In this document: positions 44,714 to 58,450 of the stretch, one piece after another | How the letters are laid out: each line of letters begins with the position of its first letter | How positions within the stretch are numbered: the first letter of the stretch is position 1 | Assembly (NCBI GenBank): GCA_949128115.1 | Contig: OX421967.1 | Coordinates: 8,732,070-8,796,069 of the forward strand | Length of the DNA: 64,000 bases | Reading direction: 5' to 3' | DNA from: Anaspis maculata | Lineage: Eukaryota > Arthropoda > Insecta > Coleoptera > Scraptiidae | Program-made: the position numbers and the translations under genes | The notes under the pieces: model-generated | The model's database searches: none | What the model saw: only the letters and a program-made list of their open reading frames with translations | Told to the model about the DNA's origin: nothing

Positions 44714-46440
44714 TAGTGGACGTGGTAGGAAAAAACAAGTTGCAAATTATGATAAAGGCAAACCCTTTTGCAGGATCGTAACTAAGACTCAAATCAACGA
44801 TTTGACCCGCAGTGCTTTTATTTTCGTCCCTTAGGATTTGAATAGCGCCCCTTTTTCAAAATGGCGGATTTTATCTAGGGGCAGAAGGTATCAAATGGCC
44901 TGGTGATGTCCAGCTTCGTTAAAATATATGGAGCTATGTCTCGATCGATTTCTGGGACATCAAATACTTTTTAAAAAAATGATGGAGCATTGACATCTGT
45001 CGCAGGCAAATTTGGTGGAGGCGCCAAAATGAATTTGGTACGGTCATAAGAAAATTGCTGCAACATTTTTATTTTTCAACCGATTTTAACACAAGGTATC
45101 TCATTTTGTAGAAATGTAAATTCTTCTTGTTATCTGATACCTTTCATGAAAAAAGACATTGAGGAATGTTGAAGAAAAAAATTAAAAATAATTTGAGAAA
45201 AAAAGATTTTTTTAATTTTTTTATTTTCATAAAAATTGCCTTATTTGTAGATTTTGATGTGCCTTTTCTAAATTTGCACTTTTTCCGATTGATATCTTTG
45301 CAGTGCGTACCGCCATGTTGAAAAAATGATATCTGAAGAGAAGTTTTTGACAATAACTAAATTCAAGTCCATCCGAGATTGAATTGTTTATGGACGTATG
45401 AAAGTACATTCAATTCTCCACGATTTGACACTTGAACCATCTCTGTGCGACTCGGGGTTCTTGAGCTAGAGCTTCCGGAAGTATCAATTTTCGGTGTTAA
45501 ATAGTGACCGCGCCTACCAGATTTCACCACTGGATCACCACCATGTCTTATTCAAATTACCCAACGATAACGCGTCGTGATTTATCTCAAATCATGGACA
45601 TTGGTGGACCTGGCACAGCCCCAAGAGGTGATTTTTAATTCTTTTGGAACCGAAAATTGATACTTCCAGGAGGTCTAGCTCAAGAACCGTGGGTCGCAGA
45701 GAGCTGGTTCAGATGTCAAACTGTGGAGGATTAAATGCGCTTTCATATGTATATAAACATTTCAATGTCACAAGGGCCAAAATTAATATATTGTCAAAAA
45801 CTTCTTTTCAGACATCATTTTTTCAATATGGCGGCGCGTACTGCAAAGATATGAGTCGGAAAAGTGCAAGTTTGGAAAGGGCACATCAAAGTCTACAAAT
45901 AGGGCCAATTGCATGAAAATAAAAAAATGTTGAGAATCTTTTTTTTCAAATTATTTTTTTATTTTTTTTTTCAACATTCCTCAACGTCATTTATTAATGG
46001 AAGGTATAAGGTGACAAGAAGAATTTACTTTTTCACAAAATGAAATGTCTTGTGTTGAAATCCGTTGCAAAATAAAAATGTTACAGCAATTTTCTTATGG
46101 CAGTAGTAAATTCCTTTTGGCGCCTCCACCAAATTTGCCTGCGGTAGATGGCAATGTTCCACCATTTGTTTAATTAGTGTTTGATGTCCCAGAAACCGAT
46201 TGAGACATAGATCCATATATCTTAACGAAGCTGGACATCACCAGGCTATTTGATACCTTCTGCCCCTAGATAAAATCCGCCATTTTGAAAAAGGGGCGCT
46301 ATTCAAATCCTAAGGGACGAAAAGAAAAGCACTGCGGGTCAAATCGTTCATTTAGGTCTCAGTTGTAACCCTGCCAAGTGGTTTGCCTTTATCATCATTT
46401 GCAACTTAAATTCCCTATTTCGGTTGTACCACGTCCACTA
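44714..46440. mobile_element. 1.7-kb foldback TAG...CTA element, TSD TTA
   Basis: The termini TAGTGGACGTGGTA and TACCACGTCCACTA are perfect for 14 bp. The arms 44714-45495 and 45649-46440 match along their length around a 153-bp loop. TTA flanks both ends (44711-44713 and 46441-46443); the left one is shared with the preceding element. No coding motif was recognised. Two homopolymer-rich stretches (about 45160-45240 and 45930-45975) are each other's complements. Confidence 0.92.
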
Positions 46441-46443
46441 TTA

Positions 46444-47560
46444 GTAAAGCATGCATGGACAGATTAATCAAAAAACTATTGCCTACACTTTATGTCATCA
46501 CAATTCACTCAAATATTGTAACAGGCTGGGGAGAGTCTTCACATGCAAAGTTGTATCTTGATTCAATGTTTTTAATGTAACTGAAGGAAATTTTTCTTTA
46601 ATGTAGCAGAAGCGTCTGTTTGTGAATTTGAAAGCCGCTGTCTTTGTGGGGTGTGAAGCCATTTTTGGTGAAGTTCGTGAGTAGATAAAATTGAGATTCT
46701 TCTTGGTAAATCAAACAGCCTGTGTTCTGTTTCCAGTTCAACAAAACTTGGGCTTCTTTTTCTCTTCTCCTATAAATCAGAAGGCACAAAATTCAACAAC
46801 TAACAGTGTGGAATGGAAATTTACTAGGAAAGTGAGAATACTATACCTTTAAATGGTAGAAAATGAGACCTATAATGCATGGGGAACGTTCTTTCCATGT
46901 TCAGTTTCATACATTTTGATTGTGACAATTGACAGAACTAATATTGCGTAAATGCGCTCCAAATGTCAGTCACTGTTCAGTCTGGGAGAGGGGGAAGGAC
47001 CACGGTACCACAGCGATAATATTTACGTCAAGAAGGGCGCCTGTATTGCCGGGGTGGTACGCGTACAGACGTGCTGATTGGCTGCCTACTCGCATTTTAA
47101 AAGTTTTGATTGGTTCTTGTTTAATGTATTATATAGTCACCTGAATCCAACTGGCAGTCTACTTTTTTTCAGTTTTTTCCTCTACTCACGTTCCCGTCAT
47201 TCCCACCACATCGAATCTATTGATATATTCCCAGAAGTTATCTTCTTTTTGTGCTTTGCCTAATGCCAGCGACGTTCCAAAACAGAACCTTTATCTTCGT
47301 ATTTATTGAGCTCTGCCTTTTTTTTCTGGTTTCCGTTTTTCTTCCGTCTCCCCTCTCTCTGCCTTGGTCTTCTTAATGTTTCCCTCTGTGTCATGTTTTA
47401 AAAGCGCGAGAAACGATGACAACGATAGATTTTAGTATAAAATCAGAAAATAATTTACCGTGGAAAATGAAGTGTTGTGGAATCTGCTTGAATTTGACCT
47501 AATTTTATTTTTCTTATTTTTTTCTTTTTTATCTCATCTGTTTCTACATCTCCACCAAAA
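46444..47560. other. 1.1 kb without a recognisable gene
   Basis: Pyrimidine-rich tracts (47160-47400). No frame has a recognisable motif. Confidence 0.4.
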
Positions 47561-47890
47561 GATTGTACCATTTTGACAATAAGGGTTAAAAGGGCCATCT
47601 CAGGCCTTTTTGGGAGAATAACACCATTCTGACTACTTCTGGCGAGGTTGTTAGCTACAGTTTGAAAAATTGTCAAATCTAGATTGAAAATTTCGAGGAA
47701 AATTCCAATTGTCGTTGCAAAATTCTGATCGACGAGACGACGAGTAGTGGCAAGATACACTCTTGTGACTTGAAAAAAGGTCATCCTGGGTCCTTCTTTG
47801 GAATTATTGGGATTTATCTGACTACTTTTACCAAGGCTTTCAGCTACAGGTTTAAAAGTTGTCGAAATTTCATCAGACATTCCAACACAA
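47560..47890 (-). repeat. Degenerate repeat units related to 57960-58450
   Basis: Two units in inverted orientation contain the complement of AGGCCTGAGATG(G/A) and of a GACC...GATGACC block about 185 bp apart. The same words recur in tandem at 57960-58450. The 141-codon minus-strand frame here is a by-product. Confidence 0.45.
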
Positions 47891-48047
47891 GTTGCGAAAA
47901 CATTATCACCAACCCAGATGCCAAAAGGTACACATTTGACAATAGAGAATTTTTTGAGAAAATTATCATTTTGGAATCAAATATTTGCAACAAAATGCGA
48001 CTCCCTTCCACGATTACCAAGCCATCCAGTAGCAGATTGGCATTTTT

Positions 48048-48187
48048 AGCGCATTTTCCATCTTGATGAAAATCGCTATTGCAACCGCTTTGTCCGTCCG
48101 TCCGTTCGTCCGTCCGTTCCTCGGACTCCACCCCAAACTAGACGACCTAGCTTTCAAATTTTTTCGCTGTTACATGCCACTCCCAAA
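48048..48187 (+). repeat. TAGCGCATTTTCC module with (TCCG)n tract
   Basis: TTTTTAGCGCATTTTCCAT is followed by about 30 bases and then repeated TCCG (48092-48118). The same word next to a TCTG-type tract recurs at 58970 and inverted near 59955. Confidence 0.6.
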
Positions 48188-50399
48188 TAGTCCGGATGCT
48201 AGTTGAAAGTACCTTGCATTTTTTGATGAGAAGATGCCACTTGGTGGAAATGTTCTTTGCATCGTACTCTTCCGATCCAGAAAGGTAGCCATCAGCGCCA
48301 TTCATGCCGGCGGCGTATACAGGGTGATACAGAAAAAAAAAGTTGAAAAATTATATTCAATTAACCGAAACATGTGGAGACGTGTAACTCACCACATACA
48401 TTAACTATTTTATGCTTATGAAGTCATAGCAAACTGTTCTTGATTACCTTGAACCGTCTTTGAAATATAGGTAAAAACCAGAAAAAAAAACAAGAACACT
48501 CTTTTTTCCATAAATAAGTAATTCTTCGAGATATTGACACAATACTTGGTATTTCTACGAAAAGTAATGTTAGAAATGATATGAGCTGGGTAGCTATTTT
48601 CTAAGCCAACTATTTCCAGAAATACGATTGTCAACTTTTTTTTCCTCTTGAGCACCATCTTGAATCTGCCCTGTGAGGCATCCTCGAAAAAGTGATTGGT
48701 TATTATAATAATGGTAACATGAAATCATTGCATCACAAAAACAACCTCCTCATCATAATTTAGTGACCTCTTCGGCGGGAAAGAATTGTCATTCACTTAT
48801 TTTTTGGCTCTTTAAAGCTTTAGTGCCCATGATGGCATTTGCAACATCTGGAATGATGAAATATGTTACGCTTTATAAATCTTGATGTACTTTGAGGTTG
48901 CCAAACCAAGTTTCACCATCATCAATCGAGAGGTTTGTTCTTAAAAGCTGTTTGAACAAAATTTGTGTCGTTTTTTTTATGAAAAATACAAAATATTGGG
49001 TCTCTCACCCTTACTAGATCCCTCACTGAGGATAGCCTGGAACCGAAAGTCTCCGAATTTTTTATGATGATGACTCATTGGGAAGTGCTCTTCAATGTTT
49101 ATAGTTGCCAAAAATTGCATAGTTGCGTCCAGATTCCAGACAGAGAGCGACAAAGGAGTTGATGCAGTAAAAATAGAGATACATTATAGTCTTGAAGAAA
49201 CTAGTCCAGAGCTGGACTGAAAGCTGTCTGGAGACCTTGCTTTTTATAACATGAATGTGCAATTTGGTGCACTGTTAGAGCCTTAAGTTAGTAATGTTTC
49301 AAGCCTCTCACCCACGCTTGAGAGTCTTACAGAACCTGTGTATTGCGGGAAGCCTATATAGAAGGGACATTTCCGGGGTTTCTCCGTTGCCTTGAAAGTT
49401 GTATCTTTTTTCACTGCATGAACTTTTTTGTCGCTCTCTGTCTGGAATCTGAACGCAACTATGCAGATTTTGACAACTACACATTTAAGAGCAGTTCTCA
49501 GTGAACCATTGGCATAAAAATTTTGGAGACTTTCTGTTTCAGGCTCTCCTCAACGAGGGATCAAAATAGGGTGAAAGATATAATATTTTGCATTTTCCAT
49601 AAAAAAATCAAACTAATTTTGTTCAAGCAGCTTTTAAGAACGAACTTTTCAATTGGTGATTGCAAAACTTGATAGGCTACCTCAAAGTACATCAAGGTTC
49701 ATAATTACGTAACATATTTTACCATTTCAGATGTTGCGAATGCCATCATGGGCATTAAAGCTTTGAAGAGCTAGAAAATACGTGAATGGCAATTCTTTCC
49801 CGCCGAAGAGGTCACTAAATTATGATGAGAAGGTTGTTTTTACGATGCAATGATTACATATTACCATTATTATGATAACCAATCACTTTTTCAACGATGC
49901 CTCACAGGGCAGATTCAAGATGGTGCTCAAGAGGAAAAAAAGTTGACAATCGTATTTCTGGAAATAGTTGGCTTAGGAGTTGGCTACCCAGCTCATATTA
50001 TTTCTAACATTACTTTTTGTAGAAATACCAAGTATTGTGTCAATATCTCTAAGAATCACTTATTTATGGGGAAAAGAGTGTTTTTGTTTTTTATTCTGTT
50101 CTTCCCCTACATTTCAAAGATGGTTCAAGGTAATCAAGAACGGTTTGCTGTCACCTCATGAGCATAGAACAGTTAATGTATGTGGTAAATTACACGTCTC
50201 CACATGCTTCTGTTATTCAAATATAATTCTCCAACTTTTTTTTTCTGTTTCACCCTGTATACGCTGTCGGCATGGATGGCGCTGATGGCTACCTTTCTGG
50301 ATCGGAAGAGTATGATGCAAAGAACATTTCCACCAAGTAGCATCTTCTCATCAAAAAATGCAAGGTTCATTCCATTTTATGCAACTAGCATCCGGACTA
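48188..50399. mobile_element. 2.2-kb foldback TAG...CTA element, about 1-kb arms
   Basis: The termini TAGTCCGGATGCTAGTTG and CAACTAGCATCCGGACTA are exact over 18 bp. The arms (about 48188-49180 and 49410-50399) pair throughout, including CAGAGAGCGACAAA at their inner ends, around a loop of about 230 bp. AAA flanks both sides (48185-48187, 50400-50402), which fits a 3-bp duplication but is low-complexity. It is non-coding as far as I can tell. A single arm of the same family lies at 2753-3311. Its right flank is the start of the satellite region. Confidence 0.9.
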
Positions 50400-50599
50400 A
50401 AAGGAGGGCTAGGCTATATTGGATATCCATATTGCGCCGCCAACATAGAGAAAACCGGCCCCGATAAACTTGAAATAACATAATATTGCACTTTCTACCA
50501 GACCTGATGCTCTGGTGTTCTCATTTTCTCAATAATACATAGTTGCCACTTATAAACGTAAGCCAAGAAACATTCCGTCTTCAATATGCGCCGCCGACA

Positions 50600-52605
50600 T
50601 GAAAAAACTGCTAAAAACCGCCCCCAATCACTTTAAAATAAAAAACATAAACCCGAATACATAGCGATCTGATTCTTTCGGTATATGAATAGCTGACTGG
50701 AAATGGGAAAGGATAGGCTACTTTTGGTAAGTCGCCGCCCCCAGATTCCGCCCCCAAAGGATAAAAAGGGCAACTTTCATGAATGTTACTGATTGAGATG
50801 TTCCCTTGAACATTCAGAAACTGCCAACTCAAATTGTGCAACATTTGCCCAGCCGAACGCTGCCGCTCCCACACGCCGGCCCCAAAGTAAGAGATAAATG
50901 AAAAACATGAACCCGAAGACATAGCGATCTAAGTTTTTCGCTATATGGATAGCTGAGTGAAAATGCTGAAGGATAGGCTACTTTTGATATGGCGCCGCCT
51001 CCAGCTTCCGCCCCCAAAAGAAAAAAAGTGCGACTTTCAACAATTTTCACTGATTCAGCTGATAATGTTACTTCGAACATTCAGAAACTCTTGACTCAAA
51101 CTGTGCAAGAATTTCTTTGCCAAACCTTGCCGCTCCCACACGCCGCCCCCAAAGTGAGAGATAAATGTAAAACATGAACCTGAAGACATAGCGATCTAAT
51201 TCTTCCATCATATTGATAGCTGACTAAAACTGGAGAAAGATAGGCCACATTTAACTAGCCGCCGCCCCCAGCTGCCGCCTCCAAACCAAAAAAAATATAA
51301 CTTTCACAATTTTCACTGATTGTCATATTCTCCTTACATTTAGAAACTCTCAACTTGAACTGTGCAACAGTTACTTTGCCGAATGCTGCCGCCCCCACAC
51401 GCTGCCTTCAAAGTGAGAGATGAATGAAAAACATAAACCCGAAGACATAACGATCTGATTCTTTCGCTATATGGATAGCTAACTAAAAATGGGAAAGAAC
51501 AGGCTACCTTTGATATGGCGCCGCCTCCAGCTTCCGCCCCCAAAAGAAAAAAAGTGCGACTTTCAACAATTTTCACTGATTTAGCTGATAATGTTACCTC
51601 GAACATTCAGAAACTCTTGACTCAAACTGTGCAAGAATTTCTTTGCCAAACTCTGCCGCTCCCACACGCCGCCCCCAAAGTGAGAGATAAATGTAAAACA
51701 TGAACCTGAAGACATAGCGATCTAATTCTTCCATCATATTGATAGCTGACTAAAACTGGAAAAAGATAGGCCACATTTAATTAGCCGCCGCCTCCAGCTG
51801 CCGCCTCTAAACCAAAAAAAATGCAACTCTCACAATTTTCACTGATTGTCATATTTTCCTTACATTAAGAAACTCTCAACTTAAACTGTGCAACAGTTAC
51901 TTTGCCGAATGCTGCCGCCCCCACACGCTGCCCTCAAAGTGAAATATGAATGAAAAACATAAACCCGAAGACATAACGATCTAATTCTTTCGCTATATGG
52001 ATAGCTAACTGAAAATGGGGAAGAGTAGGCTTCTTTTGATATGGCGCCGCCTCCAACTTCCACCCCCAAAAGTGAAAAGTGCAAATTTCAATAATTTTCA
52101 CTGATTCACATTTTAATGTTACCTCAAACATTCAGAAGCTTCGAACTCAAACTGTGGAAGGATTTCTTTGTCAAACTCTGCCGCTCCAACACGCCGCCCC
52201 CAAAGTAAGAGATACATGTATAACATAACCCTGAAGACATAGCGATCTAATTGTTCCGCTATATAGATAGCTGACTGAAAATGGGAAGAGATAGGCCACT
52301 TTTGATTAGTCGCCGCCTCCAGCTCCCGCCCCCAAACAAAAAAATGCAACTTTCACAATTCTCACTGATTGTCATATTTCCTTAAACATTCAGAAACTCC
52401 TAACTCAAACTGTGCAACAGTTACTTTGCCGAATGCTGCCACCCCCACACGCTGCCCTTAAAGTAAGAGATAAATGGAAAACATAAACCCGAAGAAATAG
52501 CGAAATAATTCTTTCGCTATATGGATAGCCGACTAAAAATGAGAAAGAATAGACTACTGTTGATCAGTCGCCGCTCCCAGATTCCGCCCTCAAACAAAAA
52601 AATAT
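50600..52605 (+). repeat. Tandem satellite, about 262-bp unit with 524-bp higher order
   Basis: About eight units are marked by ATA(G/A)CGATCT at about 50661, 50926, 51190, 51447, 51714, 51978, 52238 and 52497. Each unit has AAACATAAACCCGAAGACAT, a GCCGCC(T/C)CCAGCTTCCGCC block and a CATTCAGAAACTC block. Alternate units are more alike: 50989-51180 and 51515-51703 are almost identical, as are 51181-51446 and 51704-51970. This gives a dimeric period near 524 bp. The frames reading MAPPPASAPKRKKVRLSTIF are repeat by-products. More diverged satellite-like sequence may extend left to 50403. Confidence 0.92.
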
Positions 52606-52609
52606 TGAT

Positions 52610-55585
52610 GAGTGAAAGAATTTTCATTCAAATCTATTTCATTGGCAAGTACCCCATTCTGATAACAAAATATCACAATGAGTCTCAAATAAAGAAAGTG
52701 GGCAAGGAATGGTGTTTCTCCTTCAACCAAATTTCTTTACGTTCATAATATGCCTCTTTGAGAAAATGCGCTACCGAGACTCACGCACGTGAAGGCATAC
52801 TCACTTGTTTCAATTTCATCAGATACGAGTGTGTATAATAATACGTATGAAAAATAGCATTCTGCATAATGGCTTTTCAAATTTTTCCTCAGTTTTCAAA
52901 TATTTCACATACCTATTTCTCAGGAAAAATCCGAGCAATCCAAGCTCTTTATTCCATTCCCCAACTGACCAGCGGTTGCTAATTTCAAGCTGCATCTAGT
53001 GGGAATTCCAAAGAGACACTTTGGAATGTCTGAAGTGAATAGTTTGACTCAGCTGATTTTCAGAACGACTTTTTTGACACAATCACCAACCGAAATACCA
53101 CAAAAAGCATTGCTAGCACTACCATAGACATGATACATTGGTAATTCACTTTTTTCACCGCACACTGTACTTTCACTGGCAGTGAAAAAAATGCATTGCT
53201 GATGAAAATGAGTTTAAAAATCCAAAGTCTTTGAAAACAGCGAAATGGTGCCGACAAACAGTTCATAGCACGCGTTATACATTTCAGCTTGCGTTTCGAT
53301 AAGTATCGATTTCAATAGGGGGTAGGGTGGAAGATGATGGCATTTTATGTAATAGAAGCAGGGTTGTGTTGGTGGCGATGGTGTGTCGGTGGTGGTAGAA
53401 AACGCGGTTTAAAAGAGCACTGTGGCGGAGAGCAATAAGAAAGGAAGGAGGCGGTCGGTGTGGGTGGCGCGTTTGGGCTTTAATCGATTCCCTTTTTCCT
53501 TTGTATCGCTGATCTGTTACAGATGTCGATTTTATAGCTTAGCTGAGGCGAAACGGGAAACGACGATTCCCCTAATGTCCCTGGTAATAATGCCCCGATC
53601 CCCGATGCTGAGCCAACACCCTTCCTGCACCGCGAACCATTACTGCGAAACCCTTGATGTTGCCTATACATACCGCAAATCGTTCTTTTTTACGGGGTGA
53701 TTGAAAACGCCGGCAGCTCTTCACGAATCTCGATGCTTCCAGTAAGTATATACTTGCCAGCTTCTCACGCATCTAAATTTGTCATTTGATTTTCGGACTG
53801 AATTCACCGTTCAGATGAGAAACGAGACCTTTTGCTGTGTTCTGAAGCTCTTGCGCCTAATCGCCGGTCAGTTTACCCCAATGAGTTTTAACGGGTATAA
53901 CGAAACTATTAATATTGCCCAAGCATTTTAAAAGTAACCATAGAATGTTTTATGACACTTATATCATTGAACTTTCGATCAAGACTTGCTAAGGCTACGT
54001 CGGAATTGAGAAAATTGGATTGGAGTTGCATCAGGTACCTGCCTACACACAGAAGCGATAACCAATTAATTAGTTAATCTGATCCAGCTCGTATCAAAAC
54101 CCTTTAGGTGGTTAATACCGGCTCCTGGATGCTCATATATCAGTTACCGAACCGCCCCCCGCCCCTTCCCTCGTCCTTCCGCGTAATACCTCGACATCCG
54201 CAGGACCTCCTGGATTAGTGTCTTATTGGATCCTGTGCAGGGTCAGTGGCGTCCCTGCTTTGGGCCGCACTAATCCGGCCACTTGATAAAGGAATCAGTC
54301 TGGAAACTATAGGCTCATAGTGTATTGGATTACATTACCCAATTCTGCAGATAGTTATAAGATTATACATGCCCATTACGTAAAAGTACATATCGTGGTG
54401 AATAAAAATATATTTAGTAGTCGTAAGAATAACCAGGTACAAATAAGAGATTTCGCTCTCATTGTGCGAATTTTATTACCGAGTTATTGTTATTATTTCA
54501 TATCAACCTTCGGCGGGTGGTAATAAAACTAGCGCTGTGATGTGGTATCGGAGCGTTAACAAATCTGTGTTTAATATTTACGCACCGACATCCGGCCCAG
54601 GTATTGGTCAAGTGATATTATTCCGTACGTCAGCTGCTGTTCTTATTTTTATCTGATGGATTTTGATAGCTTATTTCGCAAATAAAGATCCCACAGAACA
54701 TCAAAGAGTTTCACCCGATACTTATTGGCTTCTTACCTGGGTTGAGGCTCCAGCTCAGCTCCTTGAGCTTCTTGAAATCAAAATTTTGAGCAGCATACTG
54801 ATTAGTGATTCAACTATATGCCGATCAGCTTTTAAATTCAGCACTAGAACGGTAATTTTCTTACGCCAAGTTGGCAATTCTGCGATAATTGGGGATGCTC
54901 AAATTTGTAATGTTGGATCACTTTTTCCCTAGATGACCTTGAATTTTTATTGTCAATCGAGTACAGCGCTGTTGCAAGATTGTATATGAACGCTCAAGAC
55001 GTCTTGATTTTGATAGACTTTCTCCAGTTTAAATGGGCGACTGGTGGAATGTTTTTTCCAAGGTTTTTTTAAATAAAATAATAAATTACGTTGAGGAAAC
55101 TGTTCTAATTTTAGGTCAAAAATAAAGGTCAATAGCTGATATCTAAAATTAATCTGTGCCTTTTAAATTTAACACTAGGTGATAGATTTTACAAGCTCTC
55201 GAAGGTAATAATCGAAAATTTCACAATTTTTCTGAATTAATTGCTATGCCTGTACTAAGGATACAATATTAGTGACAACGTAAATCAACTTATATAGTGC
55301 AATAGTACCTAGTATCACTATATGTAGGTACTTAAGATACATTGATACTATAACTAAATATATACAACAATTCTTGAAAACCTGTGAGATGAATTAACTT
55401 CAGCTACAGCATTCGCTCGAAGATCTATGGGCAAACCACAGAAAAACTGCTCGACGTAGCTTCAATGAAAAAAAAAAGAAAAAGATGTCAGCGAGGCTGA
55501 TATCAGTGGCCATCTTAGGGAACAGAGGGTAGAGTAGATGCAGCAAGTGGGCGAGTGCGAAGTTGACGATGGAGATGTTGAGGAA
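52610..55585. other. 3 kb without a recognisable gene
   Basis: No transposon motif is visible. GC-balanced blocks at about 53270-53700 and 54100-54660 look single-copy. Frames of 60-92 codons here show no known domain. Confidence 0.45.
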
Positions 55586-55589
55586 CTAC

Positions 55590-56320
55590 AGGTCTAGCTC
55601 AGATGCAGTTTTTGATAGCCATTGTCCGCGGACACCTCCGCGACGATGTGGTTCATGGTCTGGTTCTCAGTTCCACACTCAGAACTCGGATCTTCTACAA
55701 ATCTTCACTGATAGAACTGAAATCTGCATTTTCCCTGCCCTGTTCGTATCCTATTGAATCCATACTTTCCTTGGAAGGGAGAAGCTCTTCGGATCCTCTA
55801 CAATCGCTCTGTTCTTGACGGCGGCTTCAGTATCCCATATTTCCTTCCAGTGTCTTTTCATCTCGGAATCTGCAGCATGGATTTTTGGCTGCGATGTTCA
55901 AAAATGGCAGCCAGAAAGTCTGGGTAGATTTGACAACTCCAGCAATGATTCTCAATGCTTGGTTAAGAATGACGTCAATGATGTTGTGTGTGTGTGCTAT
56001 TCATCCAAACAGGAGCGTAGTATTCCGCTGTCGACTAGACCAAGACAATGGTGGATATCCGAAGAGTAGTGGCGTCGACACTCCATGTAGTTCTTGCAAG
56101 TCTCTGAACCAGGTTCATTCGTGTCTTCGTCTTGGCAGTGAGTCTCTCCAAGTTGATCTTGAAGGATAATGTTTGGTCGAAGGTCCCACCGAGGTACTTG
56201 GAGTGGGACTGTGCTGCAGATGAAGTCCGGCCATCAAAGCTGACATTGAGGTGACGAACTGCTTCTGTCGTTCAGATGAATGGCTCTAGTCTCTATCTCC
56301 AGAGAGTTCGGATTCAATCC
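55590..56320 (-). pseudogene. LINE (Jockey/CR1-like) RT C-terminal fragment
   Basis: Minus strand, several frames: NPNSLEIETRAIHLNDR, then a worn KYLGGTFDQTLSFK-like part, NLVQRLARTTWSVDA, STAEYYAPVWMN, HTHNIIDVILNQALRIIAGV and VKSTQTFWLPFLNIAA. This is the region after the RT catalytic box in LINEs of the type whose RT fingers are at 13050-13600. At least four frame changes occur. Nothing of the rest of the element is found nearby. Confidence 0.82.
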
Positions 56321-56329
56321 TCATTTCTG

Positions 56330-57955
56330 AAAGATGACAAAATTCTGTTGGAAAATCGTAATACATATTTATTATGTGCAGAAATATCATAGTGAAAAAT
56401 CACAGAATCGGCGGGTTTTCATTTTGCACATCTGTGTTATTTGTCCAAAAAGTTCGTTTTCTGTTTTGACAAAAAAAATACAAGATAAAACTTTGGATCA
56501 AGTTTTCATTTTTGGCTGGTCATAATCTACTCACTGTTCGACTGAATTGGTTCAAATTCATTTCATGGCTTGTCTCTGTTGACAGAAGGGCTGGCCTAAA
56601 AAGCTAAAATAACAGAAGCCAACTTTTTTCAATCGAGTCCGAGATCGAGTCACATCGCAGGTCAACCATTAAATTTGCCTCAATATGGCTCGAACCCGAT
56701 AACAGTATTCCCAAAAATGTAAATTTGACCAAATAACACAGGGATACATTTTTCCGAATCTGCGGCCCAAGACTTTGATTTACCCAGTAATTCTTGACAA
56801 GTTTTAACAGAGGAATATTGCTGGTAAATTTAAACAAAATTGAAATCCCCTATCTGCCATTGGTCTATGTAACGTTAATGAATAACCTTATAGCGTGGAG
56901 ACCTCAGGTGATAATAAGCGCCGCAAAGTAAGAGCGCCTTTCTCTGGTGGTGATTCATGCGTGGCCCCAAGCCGTTGGTAATTTGTGGAAATTCCCTGGA
57001 ATCCCGTGGCTATCCATTTAATTTGAAGAAATCGTATCCGGTGGAAATCCCGTGGTAATCCCGTGGCAATCCATCACAATCCGTTGAACGTTCTGATGTC
57101 CCAGTAATTCACCCGAGGATTCACCCCATGATCATTTGCATCTGAAGTCAACTTTGAATGAAAGAAAAAATTTACATGAACTTAAGTACTCAGACAAGAG
57201 TGTTACTCGTACTTACCTTATAAATATACAGGCAGAACCATGAATATAGCAATAGCAGAACCGAGGGCAGAACACTTAATGAAATTTTCCCAGGAATGTA
57301 AACAACTATGACACTCACCTGACATCATGACAAACAACGGCCAAGGCAACAGGGCAGCGGATATGATGCAAGGAGACGCCAGAACTGGCATTTCTTGTCA
57401 AAATTTTCTAACCTTTTTGAGCTCAGCCCGTTTTCGCGCAACTTGGTCTATGAGCGTCCGTTACACTCTAGGCAACATGGCCAACCGCGTTTTATTATCT
57501 GCTGAATTTAAAACGTGATCGGCATATATAATGACCTAACGTTCTAGAGAAAAAATTACCATGCAATTGGAAGGCTGACACCTCGCCGGGAGCTTCAACT
57601 TAGATTTAGCTCGAACAGTTTTAAAGAGACTTGGAACTTCAAACACCAATTTCACTTTTTCCACTTGTCTTTTTCCACAAAGCAAGAAAAATGCAATTTT
57701 CCTTTCTATTGCTTATGATTTCTGTTCAGCTAGAGCTCTTACAAAGTTCTCCAGAGATGCCTGAAAGTCTTTCGAGGGAGTTCTTCTTGAGGCGCCCTGA
57801 TTTGTGGACAAGATGTACCCAGCGGTTCATTTCTCGGTGTCCTGTATAATAATACTTCTTCCATGAGCACTCAGCATCGAATTATTTGTAGCTTGCTGAC
57901 TTTTGGTCCAGCTACGGCTCCACGTTTTATATGACCTGGATAAAGGTAGTCAAAA
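56330..57955. other. 1.6 kb without a recognisable gene; ATCCCGTGG phrases
   Basis: Around 56988-57085 the phrase ATCCCGTGG(C/T) and related words recur four to five times at about 15-50 bp spacing, forming a short irregular tandem array. Otherwise nothing is recognisable. Confidence 0.4.
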
Positions 57956-57959
57956 TACT

Positions 57960-58450
57960 ACTATTTTCCTCGAAAGAGCTTGGAAATGACCATTTGTTCT
58001 ATTATTGTCAAACCCGGAGACACCTTGTCCATCAGGTTTCTGCGTGGAGAATTTGAATAGCGAATAACAGTTTTCAAATTTTCCAATCTGCGTCCGAAAT
58101 CCTTGAAAAAAGTCATCAAAATGGGTCCTATTTTTTTGCAAAAAGGTCCGAGATGACCAGTTTTGCTATTGGGTATTGCCGAAGCTTGAAACCACTTGTC
58201 GATAAGGTCTTTTACAACGCGAATTTTAACGGCCGCGGCCGATTGAAATTTCCAATGACACAACTTGCTGCAGGAGACCTAGGTAAAATGGTCAAAGTAG
58301 TCCGTTTTTCCAAGAAGGCCTGAGATGATCAATTGTGCTTTCATTGTCTAATCTTGAGACATCTCGTCGATATCAGCTTTTTAAAGGCCAATCAAAGTTT
58401 TCGATCTGAACTGCTCAATGAAAAATAGGGATATTAAAAATTTTCCTCCA
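57960..58450 (+). repeat. Degenerate tandem repeat, about 169-bp period
   Basis: AAAAAGGTCCGAGATGACCA (58141) and AAGAAGGCCTGAGATGATCA (58309), with a worn unit before them (GAAATGACCATTTG, about 57983), head units that continue with CACTTGTCGATAAG/CATCTCGTCGATATC-type words. Confidence 0.6.

Noticed and set aside
47455..47880. 141-codon minus-strand frame
   Set aside because: It spans degenerate repeat units related to 57960-58450 and shows no domain.
50989..51703. Two identical-looking frames starting MAPPPASAPKRKK
   Set aside because: They are the same part of two satellite units. Other units break the frame.
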